From the NCBI GenBank assembly GCA_049301455.1, contig JBAQKY010000009.1, positions 1-46,758 on the forward strand: DNA of 46,758 bases, read 5' to 3'. The notes beneath the pieces are model-generated. The model was not told the origin of the DNA and did not search any database. It saw only the letters and a list, made by a program, of their open reading frames with translations. This document shows positions 33,999 to 42,473 of the stretch, piece after piece. This DNA comes from JAUYMM01 sp049301455 (GTDB lineage: Bacteria; Patescibacteriota; Microgenomatia; UBA8517). Made by a program: the position numbers and the translations under genes. Numbering within the stretch: position 1 is the first letter of the stretch; every line of letters begins with the position of its first letter.

Positions 33999-35276
33999 TT
34001 ATTTTTCAAACCAATAATATTTAATGACAATAACCCAAGTATAAATTGCAAGAATAGCATTTGAAATTGCAAGTGTATAAACAGGACCCATGTACCCGTA
34101 AACGGGTATAAACAAATAATTAAATCCAAAAATAATTGCAAGTTGGGCAAAAGAATAAAGCCCAATATATTTTGGATTATTCATTGCGTAAATTATTGCA
34201 GTTACAGAAGGTGCAGTAAAAATAAATGGAATAAGAGCAATAATCAAATACTTATAAACAATGATTACATCAATGTAGTCTGGAAAAAAGTATTTAATAA
34301 ATGGTCCAATAACAACAAATGAGAGTATTGTTATTAAAGCAATTGGAATAGCTCCAAGAGTTGATTTTATTAAATATTTTTTTTCTTTTTCCTTGTCTCC
34401 AATTGATGAAAATCTAGGAGCCAAAACTGCTGAATAGCTTGAGGTAAAAATGATTGCAATAGATGAAATTCGTGAGGCCATTGAATAACCTGCTGTTACG
34501 TAGGCTGTTGATAACACTGCAAGCATCTGAAGATCAAGTCTTCCAGATATTGCAGATATTATTCTATTCAAGCCTACCCAACCTGAAAACTTAATTAAAC
34601 TTAAATATATGTCTTTACTAGGCCTGCTGGTTAAAAATTTAAGTTTTAGAAAAACAAAACTTAAAATCAAACTAACAACAAATCCAAATAAAGCTGTAGA
34701 AAATGCGCTATACAATGTTAAGCCTCCAAAAAATATAAATGGTATAAGCCCTAGAAATCTAAAAAGGTAATAAATATTATCAACAGCCATTGATTCCATA
34801 AATTTCTTTTTAGCCTGTAATACATATGGAAAATACATTGGAACAAATAGCGCAAATGAAATTAAAGAAACCCATACTGAGATTAGTGGATCGGAACTGG
34901 CAAGTAAGGTCTTTGATATGTATGGAGCAAACAAAATAACAATCAATGAAAGTATTAAGACTACTGATATTTTAATAACAAGTCCTGCTTTTTGATATTT
35001 CAAAGATATTGCTTCATCATTCTCGCTATCAGCTTTAGCAATAAAATTAACAAGTCCAGAGGTAATGCCAAGGTCAGAAATTGAAGTTAAAATAACTACT
35101 AAGTTTAAGGCTGCAGAAAATACTCCAAAATCATCTCTGGAGATAAACTTAGCAACTAAAAAAACAAAGAGGAATCCTAAAACGGCAGATATCATGTTGC
35201 CCACAAACAAAACATAAGTATCTTTTGCTGTTGCTGAAAAAAGTATCTGCCTGCCTCTATCAATGTATTGTTTCAT
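33999..35276 (-). CDS. Wzx-type oligosaccharide flippase
   Basis: A 425-residue membrane protein of the MOP/PST family with about twelve helices. The N-terminus contains SATAKDTYVLFVGNMISAVLGFLFVFLVAKFISRDDFGVFSAALN, whose RDDFGVFS is the family hallmark, and later GWVGLNRIISAISGRLDLQML. It would move lipid-linked sugar units to the outer face of the membrane for the polymerase and GT-C enzymes. It is preceded by a 66-nt gap with no clear promoter. Confidence 0.92.
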   Translation of the reverse strand: MKQYIDRGRQILFSATAKDTYVLFVGNMISAVLGFLFVFLVAKFISRDDFGVFSAALNLVVILTSISDLGITSGLVNFIAKADSENDEAISLKYQKAGLVIKISVVLILSLIVILFAPYISKTLLASSDPLISVWVSLISFALFVPMYFPYVLQAKKKFMESMAVDNIYYLFRFLGLIPFIFFGGLTLYSAFSTALFGFVVSLILSFVFLKLKFLTSRPSKDIYLSLIKFSGWVGLNRIISAISGRLDLQMLAVLSTAYVTAGYSMASRISSIAIIFTSSYSAVLAPRFSSIGDKEKEKKYLIKSTLGAIPIALITILSFVVIGPFIKYFFPDYIDVIIVYKYLIIALIPFIFTAPSVTAIIYAMNNPKYIGLYSFAQLAIIFGFNYLFIPVYGYMGPVYTLAISNAILAIYTWVIVIKYYWFEK

Positions 35277-35342
35277 GACTTTTAGTTGAAATTCATAACC
35301 TTTGGTTGAATCTCACACCTACTATTGTAACTTAAAATGAAG

Positions 35343-36677
35343 TTATTTAACAATGATTTCACTAGTGTCGTAATACCCCTTGATACAACCCAAGACCCAA
35401 CCTTTATTTTCAACAAAACCATCAAGTTTGCCTACAGGTTTTAATTCAGGAACCTCAACCTCAGCACCGTCAGATACATTAATTAGTTTTGTCTCAATAG
35501 CATCCCAACCATTTGCATATGTTCTTAGTTCTTCATAGACACCTCCCCATAATTTGTTTGTTTGAAAAATTAACATCAAAACAGTGACCACTAATATAAA
35601 TTTTGGAATTGATAGTGCAAGGTATTTAGAATAAATTTGAGATAGCGCAATAGAAAAAGGTATTAACGCGTATAGAATCATATAATTTACAATTGTCATT
35701 ACTCTCATTGGAGGTTCCCAGTTCATTGCTTGATATGTAAGCCCCACAACAACAAAAGTGATTCCAATAATAAAAGTCATGGAATATAAAATTACACTTT
35801 TTGGATTTTCAAAGTATTTTATTTTTGTGTTACAGAAAACAAAGGCAGAAACAATTATTGTGACGACAGAAAGAATAAATTCCTTAATATACAAAAGATG
35901 AATTAAATACCATTTTGAGTAGCTAAAGGTTTTAGTAATTAAATCCATTAGCCCGTCAGGATGACTTACTGTAGCACTCCTTGCTGCATTTCCGGGTGCC
36001 AAATACATAAAAACTAAGGAAATACCTATTGCAGCTAAACCTGTGAGAATAATTTTTTCTTTTTTATATCCATTCAAAACAAAAAGTAAAAACACGAGAA
36101 AAACGAATGTGGCTACGGCAAAGCTTTCTGAAAAACCTGCTGCAATAAACAACAAAATAAAACCAATCAAATTTATGTACTTTTTACCACGAAGTGGCAA
36201 GCTTTGATTATTCTTTCTAAATAACAAAGCTAAATAAAAATTTAAAAAGATAAATGGTGCAAAATAGTTTAACGACCCAGTCATCCAATAAAAAGATTGA
36301 ATAATATTTGGTGAGTTAATTAAAAATATTACAGACAGAAGCAGCGATATTTGCAAACCAAATATTAAACAAAACGAAACAATAAATAACACAAACAAAA
36401 CAATTGGTAAAATTTGAGCACCCATCAAACCAAATAACTCAACCAAATCTAAAAATGCAATGTATGAGTATCTTCCTGTCCAACCCTTCCACCAAATTAT
36501 CTGTGACTGCCAATAACCGTTGTTACGAAGCAAAACTGAGGAACAAAAATCATCTGCCCAAAATCTAACTAAACTGCTAGTTGTTATTACATACATGCTT
36601 GCCACCAGCGACAAAACTAAAATTGGAATTAAGATGTACCAACTTATTTTTTTCATAGCATTTATGCTGAATCTCAT
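35343..36677 (-). CDS. DUF6056-like polytopic membrane protein
   Basis: A 444-residue membrane protein with about eleven helices. After the first helix comes VRFWADDFCSSVLLRNNGYW and then WWKGWTGRYSYIAFLDLVEL. The ADDF...GRYS pattern is that of DUF6056 proteins, a GT-C-like family found near surface glycan genes. A cytoplasmic loop contains SLPLRGK encoded by the second copy of the 24-nt repeat. Its start overlaps the stop of the upstream GT-C gene by 4 nt (ATGA). Function as an outer-face sugar transferase is inferred. Confidence 0.72.
   Translation of the reverse strand: MRFSINAMKKISWYILIPILVLSLVASMYVITTSSLVRFWADDFCSSVLLRNNGYWQSQIIWWKGWTGRYSYIAFLDLVELFGLMGAQILPIVLFVLFIVSFCLIFGLQISLLLSVIFLINSPNIIQSFYWMTGSLNYFAPFIFLNFYLALLFRKNNQSLPLRGKKYINLIGFILLFIAAGFSESFAVATFVFLVFLLFVLNGYKKEKIILTGLAAIGISLVFMYLAPGNAARSATVSHPDGLMDLITKTFSYSKWYLIHLLYIKEFILSVVTIIVSAFVFCNTKIKYFENPKSVILYSMTFIIGITFVVVGLTYQAMNWEPPMRVMTIVNYMILYALIPFSIALSQIYSKYLALSIPKFILVVTVLMLIFQTNKLWGGVYEELRTYANGWDAIETKLINVSDGAEVEVPELKPVGKLDGFVENKGWVLGCIKGYYDTSEIIVK
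36183..36206 (-). repeat. 24-nt repeat, copy 2
   Basis: Identical to 28635-28658 over 24 nt, including CCACGAAGTGG and AAGCTT, and read in the same frame as SLPLRGK within the DUF6056-like protein. Flanking sequence differs from copy 1. Confidence 0.75.
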
Positions 36678-38152
36678 TCAGCACGCATCAGAAGTACTGC
36701 TCTACCGTTTTCTCTTTCGTAATTATTTTCTGATTTAAATTCATACTCGCCTACAAATTTAAAATCAGGGAGAATTGTTTGTTTTTCAGGACTTTCAAAA
36801 ATTTCTCTCCAAGCTTCGCCCATATAGTAATTCTCATCATCCATTTTGTATGAAGTTAAGTAAATTGCATCGATATTGTCTTGAACCGGTAAAATCATAC
36901 TAGGATCTAATGGGAACCAAATAGTTTTTCTTTCGCCATACCAGCTACCCCAAGTATCAAGATTTGTGACAATAACCATATCTTTATTTGTAATTTCTTT
37001 TAACTTATATGACATTTCTACATAAATAGGAGCTTTGTCAGTGTTTTTCATCTTTCTTTCAAATCTAGAATCTAAAAATAGAATACCTAAAGTTTGGCCA
37101 ACAGTAAAAAATAATACTAAAACTGTTGAAACTACACCCACGGCAACATTTTTTGATTTGATATCCCAAGTCGAAACAAAATAATTAATAATATCCACAA
37201 GTGTTGCAATAGCAACAATGTAAACAAGCGGAACAACTGGATGAATGTATCGATAAAATGGAATTGTTAATGCTGTAACGAAAAAAGTAAGTAAAGTTAC
37301 AAACAACACTGATATTTTAAAAGAGTTTTGTAGTTTCACTTTGCTCCAACTTGATAATCCAATTACAAATAGCCCCCACATATATGGGTTAGCTATATCA
37401 GGAAGTGCTTTATAAAAATTATATAAGTTGTAGAAAACTTTCTTAATTAGTATTAACAAATTAAAATCAACACTGGATCCACGCAATGAATCAGAAACTG
37501 CTATTCCAGGCAAATTTTGTGTTACAGCAATAAGTCCTTGTTTTGAAAAAACTCCATAAATAAATGTGCCAAATAAAAATGAAATAAAAGTATAGAGTGT
37601 CGCCTTCTTCCAACTAAAATTCAAAATAAAGTAATATAAAACTAATCCAAATATATAGATTATTGCTTGTGGTCGTGTGAAATACATCAAAACCAAAAAA
37701 ATAACACCCAGTGTGTTCCCCCACCATTTTTTAAGTGATAAAAAGTAAGTTCCTGCAAGAAGTTCAAAGATAAATGGTGATTCTGAAGCTCCACTCGTTG
37801 CATAATTAATTAAGTTGTAATTTGAACCAACAGCAATTATAGATAAAGTAGAAGTTAATTTGTTTTTATATATCTTCTGAGTCAGAAGAAAAACAAAAAT
37901 AAGTGATAACACAAAATAAAAGAAGGATGTTGCAATAACAGCAAAATCATTAATTCCAAAAATTTTAAAAAAAACTGAAATTGAATATGGTGTTACGGGT
38001 AAAATCCAGTCAGACATTTTATAACCCCAGAAACTAAATAAAGAATCGAAATTGTTATTTATAAATAAGCTTCTAGCTACATCTGCATATTTGCCTGAAT
38101 CTGAAAAATTTATAAAGTAATTCACAATATATTGTAACAAAAATAAGTTCAA
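36674..38152 (-). CDS. Polytopic GT-C-like membrane protein
   Basis: A 492-residue membrane protein with about ten or eleven helices and an outer C-terminal domain. A short first helix is followed by SDSGKYADVARSLFINNNFDS, equivalent to the donor-binding acidic loop, and later ATSGASESPFIFELLAG and MYFTRPQAIIYIFG. The frame has no ATG at its head. The first candidate is TTG at 38152, directly after the in-frame stop of the nucleotidyltransferase gene, and it is needed to include the first helix. The C-terminal region (YGERKTIWFPLDP) lies outside. Likely an outer-face glycosyltransferase. Confidence 0.75.
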   Translation of the reverse strand: MNLFLLQYIVNYFINFSDSGKYADVARSLFINNNFDSLFSFWGYKMSDWILPVTPYSISVFFKIFGINDFAVIATSFFYFVLSLIFVFLLTQKIYKNKLTSTLSIIAVGSNYNLINYATSGASESPFIFELLAGTYFLSLKKWWGNTLGVIFLVLMYFTRPQAIIYIFGLVLYYFILNFSWKKATLYTFISFLFGTFIYGVFSKQGLIAVTQNLPGIAVSDSLRGSSVDFNLLILIKKVFYNLYNFYKALPDIANPYMWGLFVIGLSSWSKVKLQNSFKISVLFVTLLTFFVTALTIPFYRYIHPVVPLVYIVAIATLVDIINYFVSTWDIKSKNVAVGVVSTVLVLFFTVGQTLGILFLDSRFERKMKNTDKAPIYVEMSYKLKEITNKDMVIVTNLDTWGSWYGERKTIWFPLDPSMILPVQDNIDAIYLTSYKMDDENYYMGEAWREIFESPEKQTILPDFKFVGEYEFKSENNYERENGRAVLLMRAE

Positions 38153-38932
38153 TTAAAATAGAACTTCTATAATTTTTCTAGCCTGCATTTTGTTTTCCTT
38201 TAATATATGACTTGCCGTCAACAGCTGATTGTAATCATTTATGTTGATATTATATCCATCAATTTGGTAACCATAGGCTTTGTTATTTTTAGCCAAGTCA
38301 TTTATTGTATATATTATCTCTCTTTCTTTGCGAGCTGGCTCAAATGGAGTTTTTTTAATACATAAAAATATTTCAGGCTTAAATATAAAAACTCCACATC
38401 CTCGTAACAAATATGGTGGATTTTCAGGTTTCTCAATGATATCAATTATTTTACCGTTCTTGTCTAGCTTAGCTGAGCAAGTATCTCTTAAGACGTCCTT
38501 ATCGACCTCCTTTATCATTCCTTGCATTACGACACCCCCGCTTTTAAAAAATTTTTGAGTCATGTCTGGTAACGAGTCCGATATCGTACAATCATCTCCA
38601 TACATGACTAAAAATGGTTTATTCACATATTTTTCGGCACTTAATATTGACTCCCCTGTCCCATTTAAAACTTGTTGTTCAATAAAATGAATATTGGCTC
38701 TTAGGTCAAGATGGATACGCCTAAAATATTCTATTATTTTTTCTTTCTGCACATTTACAACAATATAAATATCTTCGATCCCTATGTTCTGCATTTGATC
38801 GACGACATGATGAATAATTGGACGATCATAAAGTGGTAACATTGCTTTAGGCAACATATTAGATAAATATCCAAATCGTTTACCTGCTCCAGCAGCAGGT
38901 ATCACGCCCACAGTTATCTTTTGATCTTTCAT
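38153..38932 (-). CDS. Sugar-1-phosphate nucleotidyltransferase (RfbA/GalU-like)
   Basis: A 259-residue enzyme of the NTP transferase family, which activates a hexose-1-phosphate. VGVIPAAGAGKRFGYLSNMLPKAMLPLYD is represented by the AAGAGKR loop and LPKAMLPL. VMYGDDCT gives the metal aspartate, and IIEKPENPP the EKP motif. It lacks the C-terminal beta-helix of GlmU. Length and motifs fit glucose-1-phosphate thymidylyl- or uridylyltransferases, but the base cannot be decided. The gene is divergent from the SIS-domain gene and begins 6 nt after a good promoter. Confidence 0.88.
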   Translation of the reverse strand: MKDQKITVGVIPAAGAGKRFGYLSNMLPKAMLPLYDRPIIHHVVDQMQNIGIEDIYIVVNVQKEKIIEYFRRIHLDLRANIHFIEQQVLNGTGESILSAEKYVNKPFLVMYGDDCTISDSLPDMTQKFFKSGGVVMQGMIKEVDKDVLRDTCSAKLDKNGKIIDIIEKPENPPYLLRGCGVFIFKPEIFLCIKKTPFEPARKEREIIYTINDLAKNNKAYGYQIDGYNININDYNQLLTASHILKENKMQARKIIEVLF

Positions 38933-38938
38933 GATACC

Positions 38939-38966
38939 TTTATATCATTTCTGATAGCTATTGCAA
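38939..38966 (-). promoter_or_regulatory. Promoter for the nucleotidyltransferase operon
   Basis: On the minus strand TTGCAA (38966-38961) is followed after 16 nt by TATAAA (38944-38939). Six nt separate it from the ATG at 38932, so the predicted start site is on the start codon and the mRNA would be leaderless. Confidence 0.55.
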
Positions 38967-38971
38967 TAGGA

Positions 38972-39000
38972 TTAGCAAATAGATAACATGCAACTATACT
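38972..39000 (+). promoter_or_regulatory. Promoter for the SIS-domain operon
   Basis: On the plus strand TTAGCA (38972-38977, four of six consensus bases) is followed after 17 nt by TATACT (38995-39000). The ATG at 39011 is 10 nt further, leaving a leader of only a few nt and no Shine-Dalgarno. Confidence 0.55.
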
Positions 39001-39010
39001 AGATCGATCA

Positions 39011-39595
39011 ATGCGAAGATTTATTAATAACCAGTTAAATACTGCAATACAAACTTTCAAGAGATTAGACTATTCTATTTCAAGTAAGTTAGTAGAAGAA
39101 TGTCTCTCATGTGTCGGAAATGGAGGCAAAATTATCACTACAGCAATTGGTAAAAATGCACCAATATGTGAAAAGTTTGTAGGCACATTAAATTCTCTAG
39201 ACATATCTTCACATTTTTTAAACTCAAACACAGCGTTTCATGGAGATCTCGGCATAATAAAAACTAATGATCTAGTAATAATTATGTCGAAATCAGGTGA
39301 AACTGGTGAAAGTATAGATATCGCAAAAATTCTCAAAAAAAGAAAGATTAATTGCTGGTTAATTACATGCAACAAAAACTGTACAATCACTAAACACATA
39401 CACAAATCAATAATATTACCCATCAAGCATGAAGGAGACAAATGGGATTTAATACCAAACAACTCGACCTTAGTATTTTTAATATTTTTGCAGTCATTAG
39501 CTTTAAAACTATCTCACAAATTAGTTATCAATATCGACATACTTAAAAAGAATCATCCAGGTGGTGGGATTGGGAAAAGACTCAAAAAAAGATGA
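39011..39595 (+). CDS. SIS-domain sugar isomerase (KdsD/GutQ-like)
   Basis: A 194-residue cytoplasmic protein with a single sugar isomerase (SIS) domain. KIITTAIGKNAPICEKFVG, then AFHGDLGIIKTNDLVIIMSKSGETGES, contain the FHGDLG and SKSGET motifs of arabinose-5-phosphate isomerases. LKKNHPGGGIGKRLKK matches the KTHPAGALGKRL ending of that family. The two CBS domains of the full KdsD are absent. The substrate may be a ketose phosphate feeding a nucleotide-activated sugar. It overlaps the next gene by 4 nt (ATGA) and is divergent from the nucleotidyltransferase. Confidence 0.88.
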   Translation: MRRFINNQLNTAIQTFKRLDYSISSKLVEECLSCVGNGGKIITTAIGKNAPICEKFVGTLNSLDISSHFLNSNTAFHGDLGIIKTNDLVIIMSKSGETGESIDIAKILKKRKINCWLITCNKNCTITKHIHKSIILPIKHEGDKWDLIPNNSTLVFLIFLQSLALKLSHKLVINIDILKKNHPGGGIGKRLKKR

Positions 39596-42471
39596 AATAC
39601 AAATCGACATTAATATTCGCACTAAGTTTGTATTTCGCAACGCTTGCAACAAAAAGTATTTTTAATGTTGTTAGAATTAACTTACATACATTTACAGACA
39701 GAGTAATAGGGATATCAATATTGGAAGGGATTGATATACCCTTGAGATCAATATTATATGTAAAGGCTATTGTCGTGTTTATTGCAACCTACTCCTTTAC
39801 AAGCTATGTGTTATCAAAATTAAAAAAAAATATTCCAGTCTCGTTATTCCTTAATTCTAGGCTAATCGTCAATATTATTATTATATCGTCACTTTCAGCT
39901 TCATTGACAGTAGCCTTTAGTTTTCTATCGCAAGCAATTATGGATAATAAAATAGCCAACATATTAAGCACAATAACTTTTTTAGGCATATCATTGTTCG
40001 TCGCCAAACATATATTTATTAAAGTCGACAAAAAAATTTTTGGATATTTAAGCAACAGCGGCCTAGTTATGTTGAGTTTCTTAATACCTGTTGTTGTCTT
40101 TTTTATTAGATGGGCAATTATTAAGGGAGATTACACATTTAAAGGCGTCTATCTAACAGCATATATAATTATATGGTTTATATATTGGACTTTTTTTTAC
40201 TTAATTTCTAAATATATAAAGGGTATAAATCAAAAAGTAATCATTTCAGGAATATTATCAGGAGCAATACCTTTTTTACTGATCCCAGCATCAATCATAT
40301 TTGCAAACGAGTTTCAGTTTACTATATCCAATACCGATTTAAACAAACCAGTATATTTTTACGTGAACTCATTAATATTTTTTCTTATTGTGTTAAGCAT
40401 ACTAATCACTTCATACACTATATTCCAAAAGAAGATAGTCAGTTGTTATAGATGTGTAAAGTTCGTATATTTACCAATATTTGTCGGCACAATTACATTA
40501 TTTAAAGTTCACAATAACTATATCGAGTTACCAATAATCGTTGATATGTTTCATCACGGCGAAAATTTAATATCAACACAGCAATTATTTATTTTTGGCA
40601 AAATACCATTTTTAGATATTTATCCAACACACGGATTATCATACATGACGAGTCAAATTTTATATTCAATTATTAATGGATATAAACCGTTTGAACCTTG
40701 GCTTTGGGAATGGACTACTAAGATTTTTGAAATGTTGTTACTTTACGGTTCACTATCTATTGTCTCTAACCCATATCTAGCCGCTATTACTATTGCTTTT
40801 CTTCCAATTATGGATATGTTCGGTGGAGGTCGATTTATTTATGGTTATGACACAAAACTATTAAATACATATTATTTCATGTCATTTTTACCTAGTATAG
40901 TACTTGGTTGGACAATAAATAAACCTAGTACAAATAGAGTTGTTCTATATTCCATAATCTGTCTATTCATGTTCTTATGGAGAATTGACTTTGGAATAGC
41001 TAGTCTAATATCTGGAATATTTATACTTGGGACAATATTCTTGGGGCAAAAATTTACAAATTACAAACACAAACTGAATATAAAACTATTCATAAACGTA
41101 TTTCTACTGCTGACGATATCTACTATTGTTGTATTCTACATAACGACAAAAACAACAAACACTTCAATGATTCAGATTGTTTCGCAAAATATTAAATTCG
41201 TTCTATTCCAAGCTGACGCCCAAGGTCTTATAAATATCTTTGGACAATCTCCGTCATTGGCAGCTGTTCAATATTTGATTTACCCGTTGATCGCAGTTGT
41301 TTATATAGTCCACTTTATAAACAAGGTGTTTGTCCTACAAGATCGTAGGATTACATCAAAAGATATATTACTAACTTCTATCTCAGTGTTTTCCATTATT
41401 ATGTTAACCAGATCAACACAACGACAAACTCTTGGAATATTAGGGTTAAATCAGTATCTATTTACATTTCTTGGTCTTTGCTTACCATTTTATTTCATAA
41501 AATCAAAAGGCCTATCAATAGCCTGCTTTCTATTTCTACTTTTTACTTACCGAATATTTATACCACTAAACAACATATATATGTTGAAAGACAAACAACA
41601 GATATCTATTCAAAACTGGTCGAATCACGAGAGTAGAGTAAAAATTAACGACGTACAATACAAAAACATCAGTGACTTTCTAATTAACAACCTGTCAAAC
41701 GAACAAACTTTTCTAGATCTAACAAGTTCACCTTTGCTTTACATAACAACAGACAAAGAATTTCCAAATTACTTTGTTCCTAATGCATATTACACGTCAG
41801 AAACAATACAGAAGAATATCTTAACAAATATTGAAAATCTCACGAAACAAAACAAGATACCTATTGCTATTGTTAAGCAGCCAATATCTGCCGCAAATAG
41901 TATCGACGCAGTACCAAATGAAGTTAGAAGCTACCGAATATACGAATATTTATACAACCACTATCAACCAATCGGCACAGTTGACGGATATGAAATATGG
42001 ACACAAAACAAATTTAAGGTCAAGCATCCTCAAAAATTGATTCCAATTAAATATCAAGTCTCTGAGTTTGACATAAAGAAATTGCCTTATGCCTGGGCCA
42101 AATTTGATGATTACAGATCTCTTCAGAATACAGATACACAAACACAATTAATTAATTCGCCTGTCAATATAAATAAAAATAGTAAAAAAATATTTAAAGT
42201 CATTGATAAAATTAGTAAAAGCAATGGGAACTATATTTACATAAGAATTAAATCGTCAACTAATGGAAACATGACTATTAATTACGGTAAAATAAATGAT
42301 AGAATAGAACCTAGCGTTAAGTTTGAGATCATTTCTTCGAATCAATCCGAAGACTACATGGTCAGGATCAGCACACAAAAGGAATGGATGAACAAAGATC
42401 CTGATTACATATCGGTTACATCCAACATTGATATTAAAATTGAAACATTAGAAATTAGAGAAGGAGATTAA
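39592..42471 (+). CDS. Very large polytopic membrane protein, putative GT-C enzyme
   Basis: A 959-residue protein, about twice the size of the other GT-C-like proteins here. The first 300 residues contain about eight helices without a recognised motif. Around residue 320 begins LPIIVDMFHHGENLISTQQL, then FGKIPFLDIYPTHGLSYM, which resembles the acidic/PYRD donor loop of GT-C proteins, so a second, catalytic-like unit seems to start there. More helices follow to about residue 680. The last 280 residues are hydrophilic, with a C-terminal beta-rich part (about 860-959). It lies between the SIS gene and a GT2, both tightly spaced. Not recognised as a named family. Confidence 0.75.
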   Translation: MKYKSTLIFALSLYFATLATKSIFNVVRINLHTFTDRVIGISILEGIDIPLRSILYVKAIVVFIATYSFTSYVLSKLKKNIPVSLFLNSRLIVNIIIISSLSASLTVAFSFLSQAIMDNKIANILSTITFLGISLFVAKHIFIKVDKKIFGYLSNSGLVMLSFLIPVVVFFIRWAIIKGDYTFKGVYLTAYIIIWFIYWTFFYLISKYIKGINQKVIISGILSGAIPFLLIPASIIFANEFQFTISNTDLNKPVYFYVNSLIFFLIVLSILITSYTIFQKKIVSCYRCVKFVYLPIFVGTITLFKVHNNYIELPIIVDMFHHGENLISTQQLFIFGKIPFLDIYPTHGLSYMTSQILYSIINGYKPFEPWLWEWTTKIFEMLLLYGSLSIVSNPYLAAITIAFLPIMDMFGGGRFIYGYDTKLLNTYYFMSFLPSIVLGWTINKPSTNRVVLYSIICLFMFLWRIDFGIASLISGIFILGTIFLGQKFTNYKHKLNIKLFINVFLLLTISTIVVFYITTKTTNTSMIQIVSQNIKFVLFQADAQGLINIFGQSPSLAAVQYLIYPLIAVVYIVHFINKVFVLQDRRITSKDILLTSISVFSIIMLTRSTQRQTLGILGLNQYLFTFLGLCLPFYFIKSKGLSIACFLFLLFTYRIFIPLNNIYMLKDKQQISIQNWSNHESRVKINDVQYKNISDFLINNLSNEQTFLDLTSSPLLYITTDKEFPNYFVPNAYYTSETIQKNILTNIENLTKQNKIPIAIVKQPISAANSIDAVPNEVRSYRIYEYLYNHYQPIGTVDGYEIWTQNKFKVKHPQKLIPIKYQVSEFDIKKLPYAWAKFDDYRSLQNTDTQTQLINSPVNINKNSKKIFKVIDKISKSNGNYIYIRIKSSTNGNMTINYGKINDRIEPSVKFEIISSNQSEDYMVRISTQKEWMNKDPDYISVTSNIDIKIETLEIREGD

Positions 42472-42473
42472 AA

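Noticed and set aside
33945..34165. Short minus-strand ORF across the asnB/wzx junction
   Set aside because: It overlaps the ends of both conserved genes in other frames and has no motif of its own.
35277..35342. Promoter or terminator in the gap upstream of the flippase gene
   Set aside because: Only weak -10-like words and a short GTTGAA direct repeat were found; no hairpin with a T tract, so nothing was called.
38153..38932. Calling the nucleotidyltransferase GlmU
   Set aside because: It stops at 259 residues without the left-handed beta-helix acetyltransferase domain.
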